The notes beneath the pieces are model-generated. The model was not told the origin of the DNA. It was given only the letters and a program-made list of their open reading frames with translations, and searched no databases. Source: Adiantum capillus-veneris (lineage: Eukaryota > Streptophyta > Polypodiopsida > Polypodiales > Pteridaceae). From it: a stretch of 64,000 nt of DNA. Shown piece after piece: positions 43,726-55,366 of the stretch. Location of the stretch: positions 28,549,396 to 28,613,395 of the forward strand of contig CM043960.1 in the NCBI GenBank assembly GCA_014529385.2. The letters are read 5' to 3'. A program made the translations under genes and the position numbers. Each line of letters opens with the position of its first letter. Position 1 is the stretch's first letter.

Positions 43726-43949
43726 AAACCGCCCACCCAAAATGCAACCCAGTGGTGCAACCTTCAACAAAGGCCAGGAGTGCACCACGAGTACTGAAGT
43801 GGTGTGCTATCAAAAAAAAATGGACAAACCATGAAACCCACCAATGTTTCTATAATCGGAACTATGTTAGAGAGAGACAAACAATTTCCACCCCCTCAAA
43901 GATACCAAGTAGGGCCAAATAACACAATCCAAGGGTAGGAAAAAACCCA

Positions 43950-44640
43950 ACCTGTGTTGGGGCATCAACCTCCTTTACCCCAGTACAATAGGGCCATGGT
44001 ACGAATTTCTCAACCCGTAGAAACACCTTCTGATCAGAGTATGGTCCAGGTAGTCTCATATCGAGAAGATTCAAACAGTACATACGAGAGGGGATTTGAT
44101 GGGAATGCATATTCTTCGGAGGGACAAATTCCATGGATAATTCCTTAAGAGATGCCCGAGCCCTCATACATAGCACAGCCAACTAAAAACCATTACTTGG
44201 TTGATGAAAATATGCTTATGTTCATGGCAAACCAGAACTACAAACCTAGGGGGTACCCTCCTAGAGCAAGACAACTGATGGAAGCTCCACAAGCTTCTCC
44301 ACCACCTGTAGGACTATGCTATGAATGCAGTGGCGATCATTGGGCAAGGATTTGTCCAAACAAAGGAGAACGGGTTAAACGTTTTCGGTTCTATGAAGGA
44401 TGTACAATGAACCATCTCATTCCACACTGTCCAAAAAACCCTTACAACAAAGGGAAAACAACCATGAACAAGATTGGGATTATGCCAAGCTCAAGTGGAT
44501 TAGAAACAGAAACAAACATTTTGATAAACGCAGTAACTAGAGCTCAAGCACATGAGGCTACAAGGAATAGCCCAGCCAGCCAAACAGAGATAGAAAATTT
44601 GTCTGTCCGAACCCCTAGGAAATCCTGGAAGGCAAAATGA
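43950..44640 (+). pseudogene. Gypsy B nucleocapsid with zinc knuckles
   Basis: The frame 44152-44640 carries CYECSGDHWARIC, a CX2CX3HX4C knuckle one residue shorter than the usual type, and a second, damaged one (YEGCTMNHLIPHC, first Cys lost). Confidence 0.7.
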
Positions 44641-44672
44641 GATAAGATGAAAGCCAAAAGAGTAAAGAAAAA

Positions 44673-45628
44673 ATGGCGTTGGAAACCAAATTACTGCAAA
44701 TAGTGGAACAATTGAAAAGGGAAAGAGACCTTAAGGGAAAGAGCGAGGTAGAAAAACCGTCGGCTATACCATCGGGAGGATCTGTCTTGGTGGACAAGGT
44801 TTTTGAACCTTTGGACGCGATTTTAAAAGCTTACGCTACAAGCCTAAAGCCTAACCAAACCCAAGAGGATAGGTGGTTAACGTACCCTCATCCTGGCTAT
44901 GAAAAAGAGAGGCTAAAGATGTGCAAAGAGCTCATCCAAGCCGCTCAAACGCTTATGGAACCACCAATTCCGACTGCTCCAAAAACTGAGATATTAATCC
45001 GTGAAAAAATTCAAGAGTTAGAGGGGCGAGGAATTGAAAAGGAAGACCCACCAGATTCTGTAAACAAAACACCATTGAATACAAGGGTGGCAACTAATAC
45101 GACAGATGGAATGTATTTGCAAGCACCACTGCCAATTCCAGAAGTGGAAGAACAATGGCCTCAGGAGCTATGGGGACAGATCAGGAATAGAAAATATGTA
45201 AGTGCTACACTTATGTCAGCTCGTCACAGAGATCCACTTGGAGCATGATCTCTACCCAAATGACATTCGATGACTGTATGGTGATGCAAGTACAGCAATA
45301 TCGGAAGACAGTAAACCACAGTCATTGAAGACTTTACATTTATTAATTGGTAACCATGAAACCCTGATCGGAGGTGAAGAAAGTACTATCTCAATGGAAG
45401 GCTAATCCTAAGATGATGGATACAAAAACTCTTCATGAGCTGATGTCATCCCCTATTCATTGTACGTTAACTCTATCAGAGTTACTGCAGGTAAGACCAC
45501 ATCTTTGGGAGGAGGTCGGGAAAATTTTGGAAAAAATAGGGCTGGTAATTCCTCCACCCAATGCTTCTCCAAAAACATTGAAGACGCAACCCTCAAAACA
45601 AACTAAACATGAGCAGCGAACAAGGTAG
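44673..45628 (+). pseudogene. Gypsy B gag-protease linker region
   Basis: Two frames (44673-45248, 45374-45628) without a known domain. The LHELMSSPIHCTLTLSELL block resembles the DFMSSEVRTTIMSKL block that precedes the protease in element C, so the two elements share this region. Confidence 0.55.
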
Positions 45629-45659
45629 GAGATCATTGAAGAAGGTGAAGAAGGAAATA

Positions 45660-46596
45660 CTACCTTGTCGGTCGAGTACAAGGAGGTTAAGTTGATAGCA
45701 ATATTGGATAGTGGGGCTGGAATAGCCATAGCCACCAAAGAAATGTGGGAAAAATGGGGAAAACCTGCTCTTCGAAAGACTAGAATGAAACTTCAATTAG
45801 GAGATGGGTATTTGGAAAGACCAATTGGCATCCTGGAGCAGGTTGTGGTAACCTCTTGCAGAATTGCATATGTGATAGGGCTACACAAAACGAGGCATAT
45901 ATACTAGATCCTTTTCCAGAAGAGATGCTCAAACCGTTTGGATGGCAACAAATATTGGCCACTCTTGATGTGTGTGTAAACGAGATGACCCTCACCAAAT
46001 TCTCTGATGAGGAAGGATATGATATCATTTCATTCCAGATGTTGGGTGTCAATCTAAATCCGAGATTGGAGTTGGAAGTCCCTGACGAGGAAGGGGTTGC
46101 CGATTTTCGATGCATAGTGGATGAAATCTCAGTAAGAGACCTTGACCAAACAGTCAAAGAAGCTTTCCAAGACTCGATGGATAAGCTGTTCAAGGACTAC
46201 GTAGACGACAAGCTTTCTAGTAGCTCAAGTCAGAACATCAAACTGAAGGATCGACGGGTGATCTACTATGATTTTCCAAACCAAAATCCTCGAAGACAGC
46301 GCAGATATCGAGATAAACGCAAAAACAATCGAAACAAGACCAAAGAAGACCCGATGCCTCTATTAACCGACAAAGGGCAGTACTTAAGGTTAGTAGAAGC
46401 AACTAATTGCCTCAAAGACGGGATATCAAAGAGGTACATGAAACCTGACTCAACCAAAACAAAAATGAAAAAGAAGAATACACAAAAAACTAAAAAAGAG
46501 GGCAATTTCGAGAAATCGACGAAGTTGTCCAAAATGGGGTGCAAAAACAAATACAATGAGTTGAAACGAGCTTTGAAGGAAGTTTGGACAACATGA
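45660..46596 (+). pseudogene. Gypsy B protease
   Basis: ILDSGAGIAIATKEMWEKWGKP carries the aspartic protease active site DSGA. It is followed by LQLGDGYLERPIGILE as in element C. Frame changes near 45850 lead to a long, charged, lysine-rich linker (45856-46596) before RT. Confidence 0.75.
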
Positions 46597-47965
46597 ATGG
46601 AAACAGACAAGGAATCAAACAATGATAAATTCGATGCACCTTCCCACTATAAGAAGTATATTATTCAAGATAGAAAAATCGTGGTGGAGAAACCCAAACG
46701 AGATCCCAAAGAACCAGGAACTTCATATGATGGGCCTAAAAAAGCCAAATGCATCAATTTAGCAGAACCATGCGAGGAGCCTAAACCGGCATACATTGCC
46801 ACGAACCTTACTAATGAAGAAGAGCGGCTTCTAGTCGATACGCTCAGACAATACAAAGATGTCTTTGCATGGTCATACAAAGATCTAAAGGGGATATCAT
46901 GAGATCTGTCAGCACACGATACCCCGTAAAAGTGATGCCAGACCACGCAGACAATGTCCTTACACATACAATGAGACTTTTGCCAAGAAAATTAAGGAAG
47001 AGATAGACAAACTGAATGATGCCGAGTTTATCTACGAGATTGAAGACACTGATTGGGTGTTCCCTATTGTAGTAGTACCCAACAAGAATGGAAAGTTGCG
47101 TGTCTGTGTAAACCTCAAATAGGTAAATGCTGCCACCATCAGAGACAACTATCCACTACCAATAACCGATCATGTTAATGAGAGGGTAGCATGGAAAGAA
47201 GCGTATAGTTTTATGGATGGGTTCTCAGGCTACTACCAGTTGACAATCAAAGCTGAAGATCAGCATAAGATAACTTTTGCAACAAAGTGGGGCATATTTG
47301 CATACAGGGTAATGCCTTTTGGCCTGACCAATACCCCTGCTACTTTCCAAAGACTCATGAGTCATGCATTCAAGGAATGTCTCAGACAATTTCTAGAGAT
47401 ATACATGGATGACCTTTGTGTTCATTCTCATCGGAGAAGTGACCACATAACGCATCTGGGGAAGGTCTTCAAAAAGTGCAGAACGTATTGTATTTGCTTA
47501 AAGCCTAAAAAATGCGTCTTCATGGTAAGGCAAGGTAAAATTTTGGGCCACATTGTGTCCAAAAACAAAATTTCTACTGATCAAGAAAAGGTGCAAATAA
47601 TTGCCGCACTACCGAGACCAACGAAAATGAAGGAAGTGCAAGCATTTATGGGGCATTGTGGGTACTACATTCATTTCATATATATGTATGTTGTAATAGC
47701 TAAGCCCTTGTATGCCCTCATTGCTAAGTTTGAATGGACAGAAGAATGCGAGCAGGCTTTCCATAAATTGAAGCAGCAACTAATTTCTGCTCCAATTTTG
47801 CAAGCACCTGACTGGAGCAAAAACTTTCATGTTCATGTTGATGCATCAGCCTATGACATAGGATGGATACTACCATCAATCATACATCAAACACAAAATC
47901 TCCAGATTTTAGCAGGACGATTGTACAAACACGGTAAGGATGGGATCTTGAGACTATGTGTATAG
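46597..47965 (+). pseudogene. Gypsy B RT and RNase H
   Basis: Before RT: YKDVFAWSYKDLKG. RT blocks: FPIVVVPNKNGKLRVCVNLK (then TAG at about 47119-47121), YSFMDGFSGYYQL, MPFGLTNTPATFQRLM and catalytic IYMDDLCVHS, then KPKKCVF, GHIVSKNKIS and KPLYALIAK. RNase H begins FHVHVDASAYDIGWIL but is short and ends after LAGRLYKHGKDG, about half the normal length. Confidence 0.88.
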
Positions 47966-48500
47966 CCCGAAGAATCCACCTACTACCTCAAACAGGCTCA
48001 TATACAAAATGCAGGGTTTCACAATGGAGAAATGCAAACAGGCCAACGGCTACAGAGACTGGGAGTCTACTGGCAAAACGTGGAACACAACGTCCATACA
48101 TATGTAAAATCATGTGATATCTGTACAAAACAACCTCCAATGGAGCATGCCACCCTGTTTTGAGTAGTACAAGCACCCAAAAGGAGTACTCACATAGCTG
48201 AGTACTTAAGAAACAAGATCTTCCCTGAGGGATGGGGCAAGGCAAGAATGAAAACTGTAGAAGAAGAGGCCAAACACTATCTACTCATTGCCAACCAATT
48301 GTATAGACAGGGAAAAGACAAACAACTACGACTGTGTGCTACAAAAAGCGAATAGTACGTTATCCTAGAACAAGCACACTCAAGACAACCAGGGGGACAT
48401 TTCTATGCAGATAAAATGGCAAAGCTTGTGCTACACTCAGGCATAGCCTACAAAGAGATGAAATGCCATTAAGGCCAATGATGGGGGTACATGCTTTTGC
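47966..48500 (+). pseudogene. Gypsy B integrase zinc-binding regions
   Basis: Two partial HHCC regions follow each other: YLKQAHIQNAGFHNGE...CDIC (about 47985-48130), and, after a linker with AKHYLLIANQLYRQG, LEQAHSRQPGGHFYADKM (about 48365-48420) cut by the junction. No DDE catalytic core is present. Having the finger twice suggests internal rearrangement between related elements. Confidence 0.65.
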
Positions 48501-48857
48501 CAAATTTAAGCTACAAGGGTCGACCTGCTTCAATAGGATTGACCTAAAAAGTGGCTACCATCAAATAAGGAGAGTTGATCAAGACATCGTAAAGACCACA
48601 TTTTGCACTACGTTTGGTCTTTACGAATACATTGTCATGCCTTTTGGCTTGACCAATGCACCAGCCACATATAATCGCTTGATGGAGAAGCTATTCAGGC
48701 CTCACGGAACCTTTACTGGAGTGTTCTTTGATGATATAGTCATCTACTTTAATTCACTAGACGAACACAAGCAACATCTCCAAGTAATATTTCAAGTCTT
48801 ACGAGAGCATAAACTTTATATTAATCGAAAGAAAAGTGAATTTTTCTTACAAGATAT
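48500..48857 (+). pseudogene. Gypsy fragment E, left part (RT)
   Basis: Encodes FNRIDLKSGYHQI, YIVMPFGLTNAPATYNRLMEK and the catalytic FFDDIVIY, nearly identical to the RT of element D. It is cut at 48857 by element C, with GATAT (48853-48857) as the slightly mutated left target duplication; the rest continues at 57641. The 5' part of E is missing. Confidence 0.9.
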
Positions 48858-49415
48858 TGTTAACCCTCATGCACATTCCTATCACCTACGACGAACGCCG
48901 TATTATTTATTTGGTAGAGTCAGGTACCGGGATTGTCGGTCCAATAGGAAAAGGGTAAGAGTGATCGCCGATGAGAGGTGCACTCTAACTGGAACATTCA
49001 AGGGCTAGTTGGCTAAGCATGGGCGCCCAAGTGTGAATGGGGCGAGCTCATATAAAAGTCAACTAAACCTAAAATTCACTCATTCTCTCAAAGAGTGCTC
49101 TTGCTCCATCTCCATCTTCTTCTTCTTCATCTCCTTGTGTGTGTGTGTGTATGCGTGAGAGAGAGAGAGAGAGTGCGATCGAGCATTGCGATGATGGCAC
49201 GGCGGCGGCGAAGGGGTTGAGCGCGGCGCAGCGGAGGCTCCTTCTTCTTCACAGCGAGGAATCCTCCACGAAAGCAAGTGTAGAGCGGTGAGCGACACAC
49301 CATCGTCATCTTTGAGCTTACTAGTTTAGGCTAGTTGCATGCTTGGAGCCATTTGTGGCTCGCACACAGTGTATCGGCAAGTCCCTTGCATTGACACGTG
49401 CGACAAACGTGCACA
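48858..49415 (+). repeat. 5' LTR of element C
   Basis: TG...CA, with a TATAAAAG box at 49051-49058 and short GT and GA tracts (49134-49172). Confidence 0.92.
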
Positions 49416-49435
49416 TTTTTTGCCGTTGTCGGGGA
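49416..49435 (+). promoter_or_regulatory. Primer binding site of element C
   Basis: TTTTTTGCCGTTGTCGGGG directly after the LTR resembles the TTGGCGCCGTTGCCGGGG-type site of Athila/Tat gypsy elements, with a few changes. Confidence 0.65.
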
Positions 49436-50367
49436 AATGCCATACACTAAGCTTGAATGACACTCTGTGCTACTTTGTGGTGCAATTTCAATTGTAGGAA
49501 AGGTAGAGAAGGAAGGTGTGTGTTTTGAGAAGAAGGAGTTTGTTTTGCTGCTGTGTATTATTTTGTTAATAAGGAATTGAAAGGTACCGTGTTTTCTCTG
49601 TGATAAGGTGTTAGTATTAAGGTTGTAGATCCATAATGTTAGTTATGTGTAAAGTACAGAAAGTAGTTATTTTAGCTAGTGAGTTGCTGTAGTAGTGTAT
49701 TAGTGTGTAGCAGTAGCTGTATTAGTGGTAAGTAGGTAGGTTAGGTGTGTGTGTGCTCGTGCGCACAGCGCGCCCGCGGCGACCTTATCCCACCAAAAAA
49801 AAATTAGAATTAAAAAAAAAAATTAAAATGAAAAAAATTAAAATTTTAAAAGCTAGGACCGGGATCGGGAATATCTCCCAGACCCAAGCCCAAGCTCATT
49901 CTCAGGCTCAGGCTTCAATCGCCCTTTAAAATTACGTATTTTAGCCTCGCACTTAGCTAAAAATCGATCTTTTTGAGGACCAACGGAGCTTCAGGTGACC
50001 GAACGTTGTGATGTAAAGCACACCGCAATCCTTTGAGTGATACGCTCGTTTCGAGCTATCACACACTTTAATAAAAAAAACCGATCATTAAAAAACATTT
50101 AAAAAATCAAAAAACGAGTGAAAACGGACGCCTAAAAAGTAAGCGGTTAACCTTCGAGGTTATTCGTCAACGCTTGTAGGGTGCCAAAGGCACATGCATC
50201 TGTGATCTGATCGTGTGCTAGAGACACAGCAGCTAGAGAGAATTTTGACTTACGGGAGTTCTTAATATCCACCTACCTTAGGTTCGGGGCCCTCAGCGGG
50301 GACACAAGGTAGTACAAATCAAGACCCAAACATAGCGGCTAGTGACTCTTCGTCTGACTACGACGTC
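49436..50367 (+). other. Untranslated leader of element C
   Basis: AT-rich, with TAGTGTGTAGCAGTAG-like short repeats near 49690-49740 and an A-rich stretch at 49795-49850. No coding frame. Confidence 0.5.
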
Positions 50368-51680
50368 ATGGAGGGTTTCCCAATGCCTAATCCCGATAGC
50401 TCAAGCCAAGACATGCATGCCATGGGCCCACAGTCCGGGCCGAGCGTGCTTAGCCGCTTGAAGGAAACGTTTAGTAAAGCCACTCTCTCCGAACATGGAG
50501 CTAATGATGTAAATGAGGGGGGTGGGGAAGTAAATTCTCCATTCATGACCAACGTAGACCCTGTGCCCTGAGAGAATGTGTACGTGAATACTCCATTCGC
50601 TGCACCCCCTGAGTCTTCAGAACTATTCCCCTCTGAGGTTATATTACCTGATGGTAGAAGCCTTGCCGAAGTGCAAGAGGTTGAGCGATATATCATTGCA
50701 GCTAGGGAAAAGGAAATCGAGAGCTTACGCAAGGCGGAGCAACGAAGAGAGTTAAAAGTAAAAGCTCCTATGTTAATATCCTTGCTAGGAGAGTAATCGA
50801 CTAAGGTTCAACCCTAGAGAGCCACATTGCATCTAGTTCAGAGGACACCCCTAGCACCTCAAGCTTAGATGGAGCGTTCCTAAATGAGAACTAGGAGTCC
50901 GAACTACAAACGGAAACTCTAACTGACCTATGCACAGGTCACACCTATCACATGGGTTGGTTAGATGTCCTACAATCCACAACGGGTGCTACTAGTGTGG
51001 AGGATCAACAACAAAGAGTTTGTGAAATCCTCCATAGGGTTATTGAGCTAGAGAGACAAAACAAGGGGATCCACATGCCTTCAATGGGTCTCATGAGATT
51101 CTTGGATACAGGGAAGGCTAAACAACCGACCTTATTGCAAATGGAGACTCCCTCGTTAAGTCCGATGGATCCTCCATATGTTGTTTCGCTAGGGGTCTCG
51201 TTGCAATCTGAGCCCACAAGTGATAGCTTTACCTTTCCAAGTCTAGCTCTTCTTTCCCTTGATGACACCATGGCTACCATGCCCACCCCAATGATGGGCA
51301 TGCCAAGAAACACGCCATGGACCTCATTTGTTAGTATAGCACCACTACATGGTAGCTCAATGCCTGCAATAGTAGCTACAAGTGTGTACTAATCGAATAT
51401 ACCTATAGGTCCTCGTACTCATGTAGTCCCTACCCCTCCCATTGTTTCAACAAGCTATACTCCACAACCACAACACCCAAGTTCTTATTTCCATGGGACG
51501 ATACTGGCTAGCATTAGCATGTCACATCCGCTGTCTGCTATGCCTAGGGCCACACATATGAAGTTTGGACCACCACATGGCACAACACCGTACCAAACGT
51601 GGAACCCAAGGGCTTCCTATGCGCCAAGCCCAATGCCAATACCTACTCCACATGTAGTCTTTTGAGCACCTCCACCCACG
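50368..51680 (+). pseudogene. Element C gag N-terminal region
   Basis: Fragments in register over stops (TGA 50569-50571, TAA 51390-51392, TGA 51663-51665) and one frame change. They give a charged segment (VERYIIAAREKEIESLRKAEQRRELK, coiled-coil-like) and a long Pro/Ser/Thr-rich tract. No known domain. Confidence 0.6.
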
Positions 51681-52468
51681 GTGCCTGCTCACTTAGGTGA
51701 CTTGGCAACATTTGCTCAAGCTATCGGTCGCTCTATCGTTGAGAATATGCATAACACGCCTGATAGAGAGCCTAGAAGTAAGGCAGTACAAATAGCAAAG
51801 ATCACACAAAAATTTAGTGGAGACGGGGATGTGAGAAAGTATATCGAAGTGTTTGAACAAATATGTGATTCTCTAAGGCAGTACAAATAGCAAAGATCAC
51901 ACAAAAATTTAGTAGAGACGGGGATGTGAGAAAGCATATCGAAGTGTTTGAAAAAATATGCGATTCTCCAAGAGAACACAATGACCTACATAAGAGTAAT
52001 GCTTTAAGCCTAACCTTAAGTGGAAAGGCTGGGGATTGGTATAGAACCCTAAGGGTGGAAGAAAAAACAATTTACCCTACTCTTAGGAGACTGTTCTTGA
52101 AAGAATACATACGAGAGGGAGTGCTTTGGGGTGTATCCTCTCAGCTCCAGAAAGCCCAACGAGAGGAAGGAGAGTCGGTGAGAGACTTTATTAATCGCTT
52201 GAAGCATTTGAATTCTCGTTGTAATCCAAATGAGCGCTTCAATAATAATCAATTGCTTGATAGATTCATTAGGGGTTTACGACATGAGGATATCTACAAT
52301 GGCCTAGTCATTAGAGGTATCACCACTTGGGAAGCAGTCACCACCACCAATGCGATCCAATTGGAGGATAATTTAATGATTCAAGGAGAAAGAGTGTATG
52401 TTGAGTCTAAATCTATTAGCTCTCAAGCATCGGGCCTATCGCTAAGGAGCCAAAGATATATGAGATGA
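51681..52468 (+). pseudogene. Element C gag core, broken by a 95-bp tandem duplication
   Basis: The domain starts KFSGDGDVRKYIEVFEQICDS, is interrupted by the duplication, and continues GKAGDWYRTLRVEEKTIYPTLRRLFLKEY, REEGESVRDFINRLKHLNSRCNPNE and LLDRFIRGLR, a standard retrotransposon gag. The duplication (51781-51875 repeated from 51876) adds 95 bp and shifts the frame. Confidence 0.85.
51781..51970. repeat. 95-bp tandem duplication
   Basis: The two copies differ at only a few bases (for example AGTGGAGAC/AGTAGAGAC), so the event is probably younger than the insertion of the element itself. Confidence 0.92.
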
Positions 52469-53082
52469 CTTTAGCATATCTCACCAAGGCCATTCAAGAG
52501 AGTCTTAGAGACAATCGTGCTCCGCAAAACAATCATATGTATCCAAGAAGGGAGCAACAATGGTGCTCAGTATGCTATGGACCGCATAGTACCAGTGAAT
52601 GCCCTACTTTTAGAGTAAAATTCAATGGGAACTGCAATGCCTATGGGAGGTATGGTCATCAAGCTAAGGATTGCATAGTATTTAAGCGTGCAATGGCCAA
52701 TAGACTAACCTTAGTATGGACAGACACACCTCGAGTGTCTGCATTGATGTTGGCCCCACCTCTTGAACAAACGTCACAACACATGGTCCCTAGGGCCCCG
52801 AATGTTGTTCAAACAACACCCTTACCACCTCCAATGCTAAGACCAAAATATCAATTACACTGCTAAGAGACCACCTCTTCAATGCTATGAGTGTGGGGGT
52901 CCACATCGTGTGGCCGAGTGTCCTATTAGGCTACAAAAGAACACCACACTAATGCAAACCAATCAAGCGAGCACGTCTACAATGCCGATACTCATGTGTA
53001 GTCGATGTGGCATAGATCATTTGATTGCCCAATGTCCAAATAATCCAAATGCACTGAAGATCGATCACGCCATTAAACTTGA
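52465..53082 (+). pseudogene. Element C nucleocapsid, four zinc-knuckle motifs
   Basis: Four knuckles: CSVCYGPHSTSEC (about 52563), CNAYGRYGHQAKDC (second Cys changed to Tyr), CYECGGPHRVAEC (about 52883) and CSRCGIDHLIAQC (about 52993). Three have CX2CX3HX4C spacing, one residue shorter than the usual knuckle. Two frames are involved. Confidence 0.8.
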
Positions 53083-53306
53083 TTGAGGTTACCAAGGAGC
53101 CATCACAAAGTACACCTCTGGTACCGGTAAACGTACTCACACGATCGATGCTTTAAAAACAAAATTATATTCTTGAGGAAAGAGACACGGCATCAATTGC
53201 CCAATCTCAGAAAAAGAAGAAAACACAAAGTAAGAGATCGCAAAAAGCAGCGAAGTCAGACCCCAGTTCAAAGACCAACATAGGGACTGGTGACGACCCC
53301 GTATAT

Positions 53307-53579
53307 ATGAATGATGCTGAAGAGGATTCTGATTCAAGCGAAACCATGGAGACCAAAATGACCACTAAGATAGAAACCAACAAGGAAGATCTTCATGAGC
53401 CACAATGGCCAGGATCCAAGAAGAAGATAGAAACTTATCCAAACCCTACAGAGGAGATCGAGCGAGTCAAGCAATTAAGGAGTTTGGTAGAAGATACCCA
53501 AAGGGATCTAGAACCAGCACCTAGGCAGATCCAGATTACAGACATTATGTTCCCTACGCAACAACAACCAAGTCCATAG
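53307..53579 (+). pseudogene. Element C linker frame
   Basis: A 90-codon acidic and lysine-rich segment (AEEDSDSSETMETKM) between nucleocapsid and protease. No domain recognised. Confidence 0.5.
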
Positions 53580-53656
53580 ACCCTTAGCCATACCTAGTGT
53601 CATCCAAGAAGAAAGTGACTTAAAGTCATTGAAAAGTGGACGTACGCACTTCTTGA

Positions 53657-54414
53657 ATGTTTATAGAGGGACTACCTGATCCTATCAAAGAAATGGAGAT
53701 CCCATCTTCCCCATGTCAAGGGACTGAAGCCCAAAAGGTGTCGTTAAACATTGCCAAATTGATGGATTTCATGTCTTCAGAAGTTAGAACCACCATCATG
53801 TCCAAACTATATAAAGACCCTAAGCTAGTCTCAACTCTTCGAGCCTTCCTCGGTGGAGAACTGAAGTTTGGGCTACCACAATGTGCACAAATGGATGGAG
53901 TCGGGGAGATGCCAATAGAGGAGGAACACTTAGATCCACAACCCAACTTAGATGAGAACCTTGCTATAGAAATACCTGTTAACAAGTTGGGACAATACTT
54001 TGAGGGTGATGAATCCAATGCGACCATACCAATCACTACTAAGGGATTAACTGTGAAGGGAATCCTTGATGGTGGCGCTGGGGTTAGCATTGTGACTAAA
54101 AATTACTGGGAAACTGTGGGAAGACCTCACCTCTTGCGACCACAACCATAGTAGTGAAGATGGCCAATGGGTCTATTGTTAAACCTATTGGGATGCTAGA
54201 AGATCTCAAGATCAAGGTCTTTGAAGGTAAAATAAGAGTTACCTTCATTGTTATGGATTTCTCCAAGCACACTATGACATCTGAGATGATCTTAGGACGT
54301 CCTTTCATGAAGGAAGCAAAAATGGTGCATGACTGGTCTAAAAACCATGTCTATTTGCAGTTCCAAGATTCTGTCATTCGAGTGGATCTTGTAACTGGTC
54401 GGCACATCCTCTAG
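53657..54414 (+). pseudogene. Element C protease
   Basis: The frame 53657-54151 ends with KGILDGGAGVSIVTKNYWETVGRP, where the active-site triad reads DGG instead of the usual D(S/T)G. After a frameshift at about 54147 comes MANGSIVKPIGMLEDLKIKV...EMILGRPFMKEA, the second half of the fold. The enzyme would cleave the element's own polyprotein. Confidence 0.8.
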
Positions 54415-54419
54415 GAAAC

Positions 54420-55366
54420 ATGTTTATAATTGATCATAGATCTGACACCACAAATCACTCGGCCCCATTGCAGTATTGTTACACGTGTAAAGTGGACATT
54501 GATGTTGGGGAAGATTCTCCTTATATGGATGTACTACCTGGGATGACTGAGTCGGACAATGTGGATTGGGTCCACCTAGTAGCAACCATAGACGCTTGGG
54601 AAACAGGGGGACGACCTGGGTAACACCTGAGGGGGATGAAATGCCATCACTCGTACCCTTAAATATGCTACAAGCAATGCATATAGCTTCTGACAAGACT
54701 CATCCTAATATAACAAAGAAAACATACAAGTGGGTCCCTATATCTTCTTTAGCGACCATGGCTGATGCTAAAAACCAGAAGCCTTGTAAGAAATTTCACA
54801 CTCGTTCCAAGAAATGTAAGGAAATGTGGTGATGGATTCCTAAACACCTATTGGAAGCCCAAGGCTACTATCAAGGAAATGATCAAATCTGGGTGCCAAA
54901 ACGTAGATTGTGTTCTTACTTGTCACCTGACCCATGTGAGCCCGATCCCGTAGCTCCAAAACGAATCGACAATCACAGAAAGAAAAAATTCACAGAATGC
55001 TACACACCCGCTCCAGAGCTAGTTTGGGTACCGAAGAAAGAACGATTTGTTCCACCTAGCTCAGGAAGGGGGGGATCCCATGAAGCTTCTAGCTTCTCAT
55101 GTAATGCATCCATAGAGGTAAAAGCTTCTCCACATCCTCCACCTACAATAGTGGACCTCCATGAAGCTACAAAGGAATTCACACCTCCGAGTGTTCAAGA
55201 ATCACCTGATGAACCACTTCAAGTTCGATCCAGGGAGAGTACCTTACCACTTTTGCAACTCGACGAGGCACCTAAGGTAATAGAAAACTACTGGCAAAAA
55301 TCCTCACCTATTATCAACTGGAACAATTGGTTTCAAAGGTTGACAAGCACATTTCAAACAGTATGA
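54420..55366 (+). pseudogene. Element C C-terminal region with repeated W(V/I)P motif
   Basis: No RT follows the protease. Instead, three frames encode a region with YKWVPISS, WIPKHLLEAQGYYQGN, IWVPKRRL and VWVPKKERF, then a Pro/Ser-rich stretch up to 55366. W-(V/I)-P recurs four times over about 100 residues. I know no function for it. Confidence 0.5.

Larger units (their letters stand above)
41937..48500 (+). mobile_element. Gypsy element B, LTR-less remnant
   Basis: Gag, zinc knuckles, protease, RT, RNase H and integrase zinc-binding remnants follow in gypsy order on the + strand. Neither LTR is present: the left end abuts truncated copia element 2, the right end abuts gypsy fragment E. 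The RT keeps YMDD but has an in-frame stop after VNLK. The gag and protease are of the long-gag type often seen in Tat/Athila-like elements; lineage is inference. Confidence 0.8.

Noticed and set aside
48463..49008. A 181-codon RT-containing frame as one gene
   Set aside because: Its last 50 codons are read from the LTR of element C, which interrupts the true RT frame at 48857.
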